The notes beneath the pieces are model-generated. The model saw nothing but the letters and a program-made list of their open reading frames with translations, was not told where the DNA came from and searched no databases. Source: Rhizobium leguminosarum (GTDB lineage Bacteria > Pseudomonadota > Alphaproteobacteria > Rhizobiales > Rhizobiaceae). From it: a stretch of DNA of 64,000 nucleotides. The stretch is from positions 868,001 to 932,000 of the forward strand of contig NZ_JAGIOR010000002.1 of the NCBI RefSeq assembly GCF_017876795.1. The letters run 5' to 3'. Within the stretch, counting starts at the first letter, position 1, and each line of letters starts with the position of its first letter. The position numbers and the translations under genes are program-made. Below, piece after piece: positions 54,144 to 62,998 of the stretch.

Positions 54144-55679
54144 TCATGCATTGCCGGTGGCGGCGCGCACCAGCGCTTCCGGCGTCAGCTCGGCGCGTTC
54201 GAAAATCCCGGCGGCCAGCCCTTCCTTCATCACCAGAACGCGGTCCGACATGCCGATGATCTCGGGCAGCTCGGACGAGACCATGATAATCGACAGGCCT
54301 TCGGCGGCGAGTTCGCTGATGAAGCCGTGCACGGCGGCCTTCGAGCCGATGTCGATGCCTTTTGTGGGTTCATCGAGGATGATGACCTTCGGCGACGTCG
54401 CCAGCCACTTGCCGATGACCACCTTCTGCTGGTTGCCGCCCGACAGCGTGCCGACCGGCACCGAAAGGGCGGCGGCACGCAGATCCAGCCGCTCGGCATA
54501 TTTGCGCGCCAGCGCAAATTCTTCCGCCGCTCTGAGGAAGCCGCGGCGCGAGGTGCGGGCGAGCGAGGGCAGCGTCATGTTCTGGAAGATCGGCATAGGC
54601 AGCGCCAGCCCGTGGCGGCCGCGCTCTTCCGGCACGTAGACGATGCCGGCCCGGATGGCGTCCTGCGGCGAATGGATCGCGACCTCGCGGCCTTCGAGCA
54701 TCATCATGCCGGAGAGCGGCCTGGTAATGCCGAACAGCGATTGCGACAGTTCCGAACGGCCAGCGCCGATCAGGCCGTATATGCCGAGAATCTCGCCCTT
54801 GCACAGGGTGAAGGATATGTCGCGGAATTCGGTGCGATGGCTGTAGTTGCGGATCTCCAAAACCGGACCGCCGATAGCGACATCGATCTTCGGAAAGGCG
54901 TTCTCGACGTCGCGGCCAACCATCATCCGGACGATCTCGTCCTGCGGCGTCTCCTTGAGACGGCCCTGGCCGATGGCGCGGCCGTCACGGAAGACGACGA
55001 AATCGTCGGCGATTTCGTAAACCTCGTCGAACTTGTGGCTGATGAAGAGGATCGCCTTGCCCTGTTCCTTCAGGCCCCGGACGATGCGGAAGAGATCGTC
55101 GATCTCCTTGCGGGAAAGGGCTGCCGTCGGTTCGTCCATGATGACGATGCGGGCCTCGATCGACAGAGCGCGGGCGATCGCCACCAGATGGCGCTGCGCA
55201 ATGGAGAGGTCTTTGAGCCGGATCGTCGGGTCGATATTGCTTTCGAGCGCGATGAGCAGCGCCTTCGAGCGGCTGTTCATCGCCTGCCAGTCGATGGTGC
55301 GCAGCCGCGTGCGCGGCGCATGGCCGAGGAAGATGTTTTCGGCAACCGTCAGCTCGTCGAAAAGCACGGTTTCCTGATGGATGGCGGTAACGCCGGCATC
55401 GATCGCCGCCTGGGCGCTGGCAAAGGTCACCGGACGGCCGTCGACCAGGATCTCGCCTTCGTTCGGCCGGTAGATGCCGGTCAGGATCTTGACGAGCGTC
55501 GATTTGCCGGCGCCGTTTTCGCCGATCAGCGCGGTCACCGTGCCGGGGTGGAGGGCGATGCTGACATTGTCGAGCGCCTTCACGCCCGGAAAGATCTGGG
55601 AGATGCCGCGCATTTCCAGAATGGCGGGCGCATCGCCGGTTTTGCTGTCCGTGGCGGTTTGTTGAAAGGCGGCGTTCAT
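54144..55679 (-). CDS. rhaT: Rhamnose ABC transporter ATPase RhaT
   Basis: 511 residues with two fused ATPase modules, as in CUT2 transporters. First module: Walker A GENGAGKSTLVKIL, Walker B ARIVIMDEPTAAL. Second module has the usual degenerate Walker A GLIGAGRSELSQSL and signature TLSGGNQQKVVIGKWL. Follows rhaS after 74 bases containing a hairpin. Confidence 0.95.
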   Translation of the reverse strand: MNAAFQQTATDSKTGDAPAILEMRGISQIFPGVKALDNVSIALHPGTVTALIGENGAGKSTLVKILTGIYRPNEGEILVDGRPVTFASAQAAIDAGVTAIHQETVLFDELTVAENIFLGHAPRTRLRTIDWQAMNSRSKALLIALESNIDPTIRLKDLSIAQRHLVAIARALSIEARIVIMDEPTAALSRKEIDDLFRIVRGLKEQGKAILFISHKFDEVYEIADDFVVFRDGRAIGQGRLKETPQDEIVRMMVGRDVENAFPKIDVAIGGPVLEIRNYSHRTEFRDISFTLCKGEILGIYGLIGAGRSELSQSLFGITRPLSGMMMLEGREVAIHSPQDAIRAGIVYVPEERGRHGLALPMPIFQNMTLPSLARTSRRGFLRAAEEFALARKYAERLDLRAAALSVPVGTLSGGNQQKVVIGKWLATSPKVIILDEPTKGIDIGSKAAVHGFISELAAEGLSIIMVSSELPEIIGMSDRVLVMKEGLAAGIFERAELTPEALVRAATGNA

Positions 55680-55708
55680 CAGATTTCTACCAGTGTCGAA
55701 TGGGAAAT

Positions 55709-55732
55709 CCCGGCGGCTTGAAGGCCGCCGGG
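55709..55732. terminator. Hairpin between rhaS and rhaT
   Basis: CCCGGCGGC-TTGAAG-GCCGCCGGG, a perfect 9-bp stem 21 bases after the rhaS stop. The T-run lies on the plus strand side (GGGTTTTTCTG), so for the rha transcript it is more a 3'-end stabiliser or partial attenuator, favouring rhaS over downstream genes. Confidence 0.65.
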
Positions 55733-55753
55733 TTTTTCTGTGGTTGCTCCGGA

Positions 55754-56749
55754 TCAGAAGACCTTGGAGAACTGGTCGATGTTCGAGGCGTTGTAGACGA
55801 AGGGATCAGCCATGGCGGCTTCGCCGTTGTCGCCGATCTTGATCTTGCCCATGCGGCCGGCAGTGATTTCGCTGCCCGGCTTGCCGTCGGCGTCACCCTT
55901 GACCAGGTGATAGGCGATCTGGGCTGCGGAATAGCCGAGGTCGATCGGGTTCCAGATAGCAAATTCCTTGGTAGCGCCCGACTTGATCGCGCCGGCCATT
56001 TCGGACGGCAGGCCGAGACCGGTGACGTAGACCTTGCCGACGAGGCCCTTGTCTTCGACGACCTTGGAAGCGGCGAGAACGCCGACCGTCGTCGGGGCGA
56101 CGATGACCTTGACGTTCGGGTTCGACTTCAGCAGGCCTTCGGCTTCACGATAGGATTTGTCCGAGAGATCGTCGCCGTAAACCGTGGTGACGAGGTTGAG
56201 GCCCGGGAAATCCTTGAGCTGCTTCTTCATCTGGTCGATCCAGATGTTCTGGTTGGTCGAGGTGGTCGTTGCCGACAGGATGGCGAAGTCACCCTTGCCG
56301 CCGTCGAGGTGATCCTTGACGAGCGTCAGGCACATCTTGCCGATCAACTCGTTGGACGACGGATTGAGCTGCAGGATACGACCTTCCGGTGCGACGCCGG
56401 AATCCCAGGAGATGACCTTGATGCCGCGCTGGGCAGCCTTCTTCAGCGCCGGAACGAGCGCGTCGGGATCGTTGGCCGAGACAGCGATGGCGTCGACGCC
56501 CTGGGCGATCAGCGAGTTGATGACTTCGATCTGGCCTTCGGCCGTCGTCGACGTCGGACCGGTGTAGATGACTTCTACGCCGCCGAGTTCCTTGGCGGCT
56601 TCCTGGGCGCCCTTGTTGGCGGCGTCGAAGAAGCCGTTGCCGAGCGACTTCACGACCAGGCCGATCTTGATGTCCTTGGCGCTTGCAGTGCCGGCCATCA
56701 TGGCGACGGCGAGCGCTACGCCGAGCGCAAGTGTCTTTGCGAGTTTCAT
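55754..56749 (-). CDS. rhaS: Rhamnose-binding protein RhaS
   Basis: 331-residue periplasmic binding protein of the ribose/rhamnose class. Sec signal ending near GTASA (about residue 24); mature part begins KDIKIGLVVKSLGNGFFDAA. Identified as RhaS from gene order. ATG preceded by AAGGGAGGAAAGTAC-type strong site. Confidence 0.93.
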   Translation of the reverse strand: MKLAKTLALGVALAVAMMAGTASAKDIKIGLVVKSLGNGFFDAANKGAQEAAKELGGVEVIYTGPTSTTAEGQIEVINSLIAQGVDAIAVSANDPDALVPALKKAAQRGIKVISWDSGVAPEGRILQLNPSSNELIGKMCLTLVKDHLDGGKGDFAILSATTTSTNQNIWIDQMKKQLKDFPGLNLVTTVYGDDLSDKSYREAEGLLKSNPNVKVIVAPTTVGVLAASKVVEDKGLVGKVYVTGLGLPSEMAGAIKSGATKEFAIWNPIDLGYSAAQIAYHLVKGDADGKPGSEITAGRMGKIKIGDNGEAAMADPFVYNASNIDQFSKVF

Positions 56750-56795
56750 GTACTTTCCTCCCTTAAAGATTAGACTTCCACACCTCGGCGGCGCC

Positions 56796-57608
56796 TCATG
56801 CGACCGACGAGGAATCCTCCCTCACAACCTGAGCCACCGGGCTGGCGACTACGAGCCGGACGCCGGCATTCTCGACCATGCGAGCTGCCTCGTCCGAGAT
56901 CGCGTCATCAGTGATGATCACAGAAACGCGGTCGAGCGCGCAGAGAATGAGGCTCGACCGGCGATTGAATTTGCTTGAATCGACCATGACGACGAGTTCG
57001 TCGGCCTGGTGCATCAGCTTCTGCTCACTCTGAATGATGAGCGCATCCGCCTCCATGATGCCGAGCGGGCCGACGCCTTGGGCGCCGATGAACATGCGCC
57101 GCGCATAAAAATTGCGGATCGCGTCATTATCGAAAGGCGACAGGATCAGGCTCTGCTCGCGATAGATCGCGCCACCCGGCACCGTCACCGTGTTTTTGGA
57201 ATGTTTCACCAGATGTTCGGCAATCGCGAAAGAATTGGTCATGACCTGCAAGCGATGGCCGGCCATGTAATGCACCATCTGGAAGGTGGTCGTGCCGCCA
57301 TTGATGATGATGGCGTCGCCCGCTTCGCAGAGATCGACGGCCGCACGAGCAATTGCGCGTTTTTTATCGATATTGACTGATTCTGACACCCGGAAGGGCC
57401 GGCCGGCAAGATTGCCGAGCTGCGGCGGATGCACCGCCTCCGCACCGCCGCGGACGCGGCGGATCTTGCCCTGCACATGAAGAGCCGCAATGTCGCGCCG
57501 GATTGTCGCTTCAGAGGCTTCCGTCAGCTCGGAAATGTCCTGGATCGTAACGACCGACTTTTCCTGAACGGCGCTTAAGATAATGCGGTGGCGTTCGCGT
57601 TCGTGCAT
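56796..57608 (-). CDS. rhaR: DeoR-family repressor of rhamnose genes, RhaR
   Basis: 270 residues. N-terminal DeoR HTH (TIQDISELTEASEATIRRDI followed by AALHVQGKIRRVRGGAE) and a C-terminal sugar-phosphate-sensor domain (DEAARMVENAGVRL region). Named by position in rhaRSTPQUK; in R. leguminosarum it represses the locus (literature). Divergent from rhaD, sharing a 196-base control region. Confidence 0.92.
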   Translation of the reverse strand: MHERERHRIILSAVQEKSVVTIQDISELTEASEATIRRDIAALHVQGKIRRVRGGAEAVHPPQLGNLAGRPFRVSESVNIDKKRAIARAAVDLCEAGDAIIINGGTTTFQMVHYMAGHRLQVMTNSFAIAEHLVKHSKNTVTVPGGAIYREQSLILSPFDNDAIRNFYARRMFIGAQGVGPLGIMEADALIIQSEQKLMHQADELVVMVDSSKFNRRSSLILCALDRVSVIITDDAISDEAARMVENAGVRLVVASPVAQVVREDSSSVA

Positions 57609-57804
57609 GGGCTCCTCCTCTGGTCATATTTATTTCGCATCCGTTAATGCGTGTCAATCACAAACGATCATAAATTTTCATATTGCGATGCAGCATAATC
57701 GATTTTGATCGTTTTCGATTGACAAGCGCACTTTTGATGCGCGATACCGTGAGCGAAAGGGCGCGCTGATCGGGGCGTCTCACAAGCCTTTATGGGAGGA
57801 TGAT
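57609..57804. promoter_or_regulatory. Divergent rhaR-rhaD control region
   Basis: AT-rich 196-base region. Tandem near-repeats CGATTTTGAT (57700-57709) and CGTTTTCGAT (57710-57719) sit just before a TTGACA (57719-57724), the likely -35 of rhaD; these look like DeoR half-sites. A short palindrome CGCAT-CCGTTA-ATGCG lies toward rhaR. Operator role is inferred. Confidence 0.6.
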
Positions 57805-59901
57805 ATGGCGGCGAACGTCCGGCTTCTGGATAACCGGTGGGATGATGCTTATGCGGCAGGCCTCGATGAGCCCGGAAAGCTGCTCTATCGCTCCAACCTG
57901 CTCGGCGCCGACAAGCGCATCACCAATTACGGCGGCGGCAACACCTCGGCGAAGGTGATGGAAACCGACCCGCTGACCGGCGGCAAGGCAAAGGTTCTCT
58001 GGGTCAAGGGCTCGGGCGGCGACGTCGGCACGATCAAGCTCGACGGTTTCGCGACCCTCTACCAGGACAAGCTGGAATCGCTGAAAGGCATCTACAAGGG
58101 TGTCGAGGACGAAGACCGCATGGTCGGTTTCCTGCCGCACTGCACCTTCAACCTGAATGGTCGCGCCGCCTCGATCGACACGCCGCTGCACGGTTTCGTG
58201 CCTTTCACCCATGTTGACCACATGCATCCCGATGCAATCATCGCGATTGCCGCCTCGAAGAATTCCAGAGAATTGACGCAGCAGGTGTTCGGTGACGAGA
58301 TCGGCTGGCTGCCATGGCGTCGCCCGGGCTTCCAGCTTGGCCTCGACCTTGGCGCTTTCGTCGCGGCAAACCCGAATGCCAAGGGCGTCGTGCTCGAAAG
58401 CCACGGCCTATTTACCTGGGCTGATGATGCCAAGGCCTGCTACGAGCTGACGCTCGATATCATCAACAAGGCGATCGTCTGGTTTGCCGACAAGACCGAG
58501 GGCAAGACGATTTTCGGCGGTGCCGTCGCACAGAGCTTGGCCGTTGGCGAACGTCGCGCCATCGCCGCCCGGCTGATGCCGGAAATTCGCGGCCGCATCG
58601 GCAAGCAGGAGCGCAAGCTCGGACATTTCGACGATCAGGACGCCGTGCTCGAATTCGTTAATTCCCGGGATCTGCGCCCGCTCGGCGCGCTCGGCACCAG
58701 CTGCCCCGATCATTTCCTGCGCACCAAGATCCGCCCGCTGATCGTCGATTTCGACCCTGAAAAGCCGGGTGTCGAAGCGATCGTTGCCGGTCTCGACCAG
58801 GCGCTGGAGGATTACCGCGCCGACTACGCCCGCTATTATAACGACTGCAAGCATGACAATTCGCCCGCCATGCGCGACGCCAATCCGGTCATCTTTCTCG
58901 TTCCCGGCGTCGGCATGCTGTCCTTTGCCCGCGATAAGGCGACGGCCCGCATTGCCAGCGAATTCTACGTCAACGCCATCAACGTCATGCGCGGCGCCTC
59001 GACGGTCTCGGAATATCAGGGCCTGCCGGAACAGGAAGCCTTCGATATCGAATACTGGCTGCTTGAAGAGGCCAAGCTGCAGCGCATGCCAAAGCCGAAG
59101 AGCCTTGCCGGCCGGGTGGCCTTCGTCACCGGCGGCGCCGGCGGCATCGGCCGGGCGACGGCCGCGCGTCTCGTCGGCGAGGGCGCTTGCGTCGTGCTTG
59201 CCGACATCGACCAGGCGGCGCTCGAGGGCACCGAAGCCGATTTCGTCAAGAAGTTTGGCGCCGATGCGGTGCGCAGCGTTCGCCTCGACGTCACCAAGGA
59301 AGATGCGGTGATCGCTTCCTTCACGGAAGCCTGCGTCGAATTCGGCGGCGTCGATATTCTCGTCTCGAATGCCGGCATTGCTTCGTCTGCGCCGATCGAA
59401 GCCACCGAACTTGCGACGTGGAACCGCAATATCGATATTCTGGCGACCGGCTATTTCCTGGTTTCGCGCGAAGCCTTCCGCCTGTTCCGCCGTCAGGCGC
59501 TCGGCGGCAACATCGTCTTCGTCGCCTCGAAAAACGGCCTTGCCGCCTCGCCGAATGCGTCTGCCTATTGCACCGCAAAGGCTGCCGAAATCCATCTCGC
59601 CCGCTGCCTGGCACTGGAAGGCGCGGATGCCGGCATCCGCGTCAACACGGTCAACCCGGATGCCGTGCTGCGTGGTTCGAAGATCTGGAGCGGCGAGTGG
59701 CGGGAACAGCGCGCTGCCTCGTCCAAGATCGAGGTGGACGATCTCGAGGAACATTACCGCAAGCGTTCGATGCTGAAACTCAACGTGTTTCCGGAGGATA
59801 TCGCCGAGGCGATCTACTTCCTGGCTTCCGACCTTTCGGCAAAATCGACCGGCAACATCATCAACGTCGATGCCGGCAACGTGCAGAGTTTTACGCGGTA
59901 A
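57805..59901 (+). CDS. rhaD: Bifunctional rhamnulose-1-phosphate aldolase / L-lactaldehyde dehydrogenase RhaD
   Basis: 698-residue fusion. Residues 1-430 form a class-II zinc aldolase (ITNYGGGNTSAKVM near residue 38; metal His cluster in FTHVDHMHPDAI; VLESHGLFTW). Residues 432-698 are a short-chain dehydrogenase with VAFVTGGAGGIGRATAARL near 441 and catalytic YCTAK at about 588. It splits rhamnulose-1-P to dihydroxyacetone-P and L-lactaldehyde and processes the latter. Strong GGGAGGATG ribosome site. First gene of the plus-strand rhaDI unit. Confidence 0.95.
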   Translation: MAANVRLLDNRWDDAYAAGLDEPGKLLYRSNLLGADKRITNYGGGNTSAKVMETDPLTGGKAKVLWVKGSGGDVGTIKLDGFATLYQDKLESLKGIYKGVEDEDRMVGFLPHCTFNLNGRAASIDTPLHGFVPFTHVDHMHPDAIIAIAASKNSRELTQQVFGDEIGWLPWRRPGFQLGLDLGAFVAANPNAKGVVLESHGLFTWADDAKACYELTLDIINKAIVWFADKTEGKTIFGGAVAQSLAVGERRAIAARLMPEIRGRIGKQERKLGHFDDQDAVLEFVNSRDLRPLGALGTSCPDHFLRTKIRPLIVDFDPEKPGVEAIVAGLDQALEDYRADYARYYNDCKHDNSPAMRDANPVIFLVPGVGMLSFARDKATARIASEFYVNAINVMRGASTVSEYQGLPEQEAFDIEYWLLEEAKLQRMPKPKSLAGRVAFVTGGAGGIGRATAARLVGEGACVVLADIDQAALEGTEADFVKKFGADAVRSVRLDVTKEDAVIASFTEACVEFGGVDILVSNAGIASSAPIEATELATWNRNIDILATGYFLVSREAFRLFRRQALGGNIVFVASKNGLAASPNASAYCTAKAAEIHLARCLALEGADAGIRVNTVNPDAVLRGSKIWSGEWREQRAASSKIEVDDLEEHYRKRSMLKLNVFPEDIAEAIYFLASDLSAKSTGNIINVDAGNVQSFTR

Positions 59902-59926
59902 TAGCTAATCGGCGGCGGATACGTCT

Positions 59927-59990
59927 GCCCCTCACCCTAACCCTCTCCCCGTCTGAACGGGGAGAAGGTGCCGGCAGGCGGATGAGGGGC
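59927..59990. repeat. Rhizobial intergenic palindromic element between rhaD and rhaI
   Basis: GCCCCTCA (59927-59934) and TGAGGGGC (59983-59990) are outer arms; CCCTCTCCCCG and CGGGGAGAAGG inner arms. This type of CCCTCACCCTAACC... element is repeated across rhizobial genomes (general knowledge). It lies within the rhaD-rhaI transcript. Confidence 0.8.
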
Positions 59991-60039
59991 CGGCCCCACG
60001 GCAGTCCCAATGTAGAAATTGCATAACCGGGAGGTAGGA

Positions 60040-61332
60040 ATGGCCGAGTTCAGGATCGCGCAGGATCGGGTCGCGACAGAAAACGACAAGCGGGCGACCG
60101 CACTGAAAGCCGATTACGAGGCGCTGGGTGCGAACCTTGCCCGCCGCGGCATCGATATCGAGGCGGTTACCCGAAGGGTGGCGGAATTCTTCGTCGCCGT
60201 TCCCTCCTGGGGTGTCGGCACCGGCGGCACGCGCTTTGCCCGCTTCCCCGGCACCGGCGAGCCGCGCGGCATCTTCGACAAGCTCGACGATTGCGCCGTC
60301 ATCAACCAGCTGACGCAGGCGACGCCGAACGTCTCGCTGCATATTCCCTGGGACAAGGCGGATGTGAGCGAATTGAAGGCCAAGGGCAATGCGCTCGGCC
60401 TCGGCTTCGATGCGATGAATTCGAACACCTTTTCCGATGCGCCGGGCCAGGCCCATTCCTACAAATATGGTTCGCTCAGCCATACCGATGCGGCAACGCG
60501 GGCGCAGGCGGTCGAGCACAATCTCGAATGCATCGAGATCGGCAAGGCGCTCGGCTCCAAGGCATTGACGGTCTGGATCGGCGACGGCTCGAACTTCCCC
60601 GGCCAGAGCAATTTTACTAAGGCTTTCGAACGTTACCTCGCCTCGATGGCTGATATCTACAAGGCGCTGCCCGACGATTGGAAGCTGTTCTCCGAACACA
60701 AGATGTATGAGCCGGCCTTCTATTCGACGATCGTCCAGGATTGGGGCACCAATTACCTGATCGCCCAGACGCTCGGCCCGAAGGCCCATTGCCTCGTCGA
60801 CCTCGGCCACCATGCACCGAACACCAATATCGAGATGATAGTCGCCCGGCTGATCCAGTTCGGCAAGCTCGGCGGCTTCCACTTCAACGATTCCAAGTAT
60901 GGCGACGACGATCTCGACGCCGGCGCGATCGATCCCTACCGGCTATTCCTTGTCTTCAACGAGCTGGTCGATGCCGAGCAGCGCGGCGTCAACGACTTCA
61001 ACCCGGCCCATATGATCGACCAGTCGCATAATGTCACCGACCCGATCGAGAGCCTGATCAATAGCGCCAACGAAATCCGCCGCGCTTATGCGCAGGCGCT
61101 GATCGTCGACCGTAAGGCGCTCGACGGATACCAGCAGGACAATGACGCGCTGATGGCGTCGGAAACCCTGAAGCGGGCCTATCGCGCCGATGTCGAGCCG
61201 ATCCTCGCCGAAGCTCGGCGCAGGGCCGGCGGCGCGATCGACCCGATCGCTGCCTACCGCGCCAGCGGCTACCGCAGGAAGGTGGCGGCTGAGCGTCCGG
61301 CCTCCGCTGCCGGCGGCGGCGGAATCATCTGA
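60040..61332 (+). CDS. rhaI: L-rhamnose isomerase RhaI
   Basis: 430 residues; start ATG 60040 behind GGGAGGTAGGA, an earlier ATG at 60019 lacks one. TIM-barrel isomerase with metal-site blocks FSEHKMYEPAFYSTIVQDWG, CLVDLGHHAPNTNIEMIVAR and FHFNDSKYGDDDLDAGAID. Interconverts L-rhamnose and L-rhamnulose; of the RhaI type used by Pseudomonas and rhizobia rather than enteric RhaA. Confidence 0.94.
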   Translation: MAEFRIAQDRVATENDKRATALKADYEALGANLARRGIDIEAVTRRVAEFFVAVPSWGVGTGGTRFARFPGTGEPRGIFDKLDDCAVINQLTQATPNVSLHIPWDKADVSELKAKGNALGLGFDAMNSNTFSDAPGQAHSYKYGSLSHTDAATRAQAVEHNLECIEIGKALGSKALTVWIGDGSNFPGQSNFTKAFERYLASMADIYKALPDDWKLFSEHKMYEPAFYSTIVQDWGTNYLIAQTLGPKAHCLVDLGHHAPNTNIEMIVARLIQFGKLGGFHFNDSKYGDDDLDAGAIDPYRLFLVFNELVDAEQRGVNDFNPAHMIDQSHNVTDPIESLINSANEIRRAYAQALIVDRKALDGYQQDNDALMASETLKRAYRADVEPILAEARRRAGGAIDPIAAYRASGYRRKVAAERPASAAGGGGII

Positions 61333-61351
61333 GCTTCTAAACTGAATAGAT

Positions 61352-61385
61352 TTGCCGGCAGCGCGGGGTTACGCGCTGCCGGCAA
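61352..61385. terminator. Convergent terminator after rhaI
   Basis: TTGCCGGCAGCGCG-GGGTTA-CGCGCTGCCGGCAA, perfect 14-bp stem between the rhaI and CMD-family gene ends; likely acts in both directions. T-runs are short. Confidence 0.8.
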
Positions 61386-61392
61386 TTGCTGT

Positions 61393-61869
61393 TTACGGCT
61401 TCCAAGCCCCGGCGATCTGGCGGGTGGCGATGTTCAGCCGGTTCCAGACATTGATATTGGCGATGGCGATGACGAGTGCCGCAAGGCTCCTGCCGTCATA
61501 ATGCCGGGTCGCCTCGTCCCAGATATCGTCAGGCACCGGGTCGGCGCGGTCGCTGACGCGGGTCACCGCCTCGGTCAGCGAAAGGGCTGCCCGTTCGGCG
61601 TCGCTGAAATAGGGCGAGTCGCGCCAGGCGCTGACGGCAAACAGCCTTTCGTCCGTCTCTCCAAGTTTCTTTGCGATGCGGGGATGACCGTCGACGCAGA
61701 CGCTGCAGCCGTTGATCTGGCTGGCACGCAGATTGACGAGTTCAAGCAACTTCGGTGAAAGGCCAGTCTCGGTCGGCACCTTGCTGAGGGCAGTGAGCGC
61801 CTGCATGGCCTCGGGAATGACGAGGGCGGGATTTCCCATTCTTTCCTGCATGACCACTCTTTCCTGCAT
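61393..61869 (-). CDS. Carboxymuconolactone decarboxylase-family protein (AhpD-like)
   Basis: 158 residues from ATG 61869 behind AGGAGA. The CMD/AhpD core has LVNLRASQINGCSVCVDGH with the reactive C-x-x-C and His, and YFSDAERAALSLTEAVTRVS. AhpD-type proteins act as peroxidase or disulfide reductase. Genes of the carboxymuconolactone decarboxylase/oxidoreductase/epimerase (COE) group typically adjoin ECF41 sigma genes, as here. Confidence 0.9.
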   Translation of the reverse strand: MQERVVMQERMGNPALVIPEAMQALTALSKVPTETGLSPKLLELVNLRASQINGCSVCVDGHPRIAKKLGETDERLFAVSAWRDSPYFSDAERAALSLTEAVTRVSDRADPVPDDIWDEATRHYDGRSLAALVIAIANINVWNRLNIATRQIAGAWKP

Positions 61870-61914
61870 GATATGTCTCCTTGATGTGTTTGTCGGTTGA
61901 CGCTCCGCCGGCGC

Positions 61915-61941
61915 TGTCACATCGGCCGGGTTTCGTTCGTC
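61915..61941 (+). promoter_or_regulatory. ECF41-type promoter, toward sigma gene
   Basis: TGTCACA (61915-61921), 16-base spacer, CGTC (61938-61941): exact match to the published ECF41 motif TGTCACA-N16-CGTC, about 36 bases before the sigma start codon. Predicts autoregulation. Confidence 0.82.
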
Positions 61942-61949
61942 ATGGCTTT

Positions 61950-61976
61950 GACGGAATGCAGTGGAGGAATGTGACG
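61950..61976 (-). promoter_or_regulatory. ECF41-type promoter, toward CMD-family gene
   Basis: On the minus strand CGTCACA (61976-61970), 16-base spacer, CGTC (61953-61950): 6 of 7 in the -35 and full -10 match. About 80 bases before the CMD-family start codon, and next to the sigma start codon on the other strand. Confidence 0.75.
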
Positions 61977-61977
61977 G

Positions 61978-62847
61978 ATGGACGAGAAAAAATGGTTGGC
62001 CGACGAATTCGAAGCGAACAGGGCGCATCTGAGGGCCGCCGCCTATCGCATGCTCGGCTCGCGCAGCGAGGCTGAGGATGCCGTCCAGGAGGCCTGGCTA
62101 CGGCTCAGCCGTACGGACACGACCGATGTCGGTAATCTCGGCGGCTGGCTGACGACGGTGGTGGCGCGCATCTGCCTCGACATGCTGCGCACGCGCAAGA
62201 CCCGCCGTGAGGAGCCGCTGGAGATGCCGGTCCATGCCGTGATCGCCGATCCGGCAAACGATCCGGAGCGCGACGCAGCCTTCGCCGAATCGGTCGGCGT
62301 GGCGCTGCTCGTCGTGCTGCAGACGCTGGCGCCCGCCGAACGTGTCGCCTTCGTGCTGCACGACATGTTCGATCTGCCCTTCGACGAGATCGCGCCAATC
62401 ATCGGCCGCTCGTCTGCCGCTGTCCGGCAACTTGCAAGCCGCGCCCGCCGTCGGGTGCAGGGGGCGGACGAGGCGCCGGATGTTGATTTCGGCCGCAAGC
62501 GGACGATCGCGGAGGCTTTTTTGACGGCATCGCGCAACGGCGATCTTGAGGCGTTGCTCGCCGTGCTTGCCCCCGATGTCGTCTTCCGGCCGGATGCGAC
62601 GGCGGCGCGGTTCGGCACCATTGGCGAAACGCGTGGCGCTGCTGGGGTAGCCGAAGCCTTCAAGGGGCGGGCGCAGGCGGCAGAGATTGCCGTTGTCGAC
62701 GGCGAGCTCGGATTTGTCGTGCAGATCGGCGGCCAGCTCCGCGTCGTCGTGGCGTTGACGATCGCTGGTGGCAGGATTGCTGCGATCGACGCCATTGCCG
62801 ATCCGGATCACCTCGAAAGGCTTGACTACTCGATCCTTCGGGATTGA
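61978..62847 (+). CDS. ECF41-group (SigJ-like) RNA polymerase sigma factor
   Basis: 289 residues. Sigma region 2 (RAAAYRMLGSRSEAEDAVQE followed by AWLRL) at about 15-85, region 4 (LPFDEIAPIIGRSSAAVRQL followed by ASRARRRV) at about 115-165, then a C-terminal SnoaL-like domain of about 110 residues that replaces an anti-sigma factor in ECF41. Near the end IADPDHLERL corresponds to the ECF41 NPDKL motif. ATG 61978 follows GTGGAGGAA. Divergent from the CMD-family gene, with ECF41-type promoters facing both. Confidence 0.92.
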   Translation: MDEKKWLADEFEANRAHLRAAAYRMLGSRSEAEDAVQEAWLRLSRTDTTDVGNLGGWLTTVVARICLDMLRTRKTRREEPLEMPVHAVIADPANDPERDAAFAESVGVALLVVLQTLAPAERVAFVLHDMFDLPFDEIAPIIGRSSAAVRQLASRARRRVQGADEAPDVDFGRKRTIAEAFLTASRNGDLEALLAVLAPDVVFRPDATAARFGTIGETRGAAGVAEAFKGRAQAAEIAVVDGELGFVVQIGGQLRVVVALTIAGGRIAAIDAIADPDHLERLDYSILRD

Positions 62848-62998
62848 AAATAAACGCTGATTTGCCGGATCCTGGCAATAGGCGCGCTTTGGAACAAGGC
62901 GCGCCATCGACGTTTCCTCAGCGCCGAATCCCGCGTCATCGTCCTTGACAGCAGCACCCTCAGCTTTATTCTATTATAAAGATTTATATAGCATAACT

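Noticed and set aside
58408..59754. 448-codon open frame on the minus strand
   Set aside because: Antisense to rhaD, whose two enzyme domains are unmistakable.
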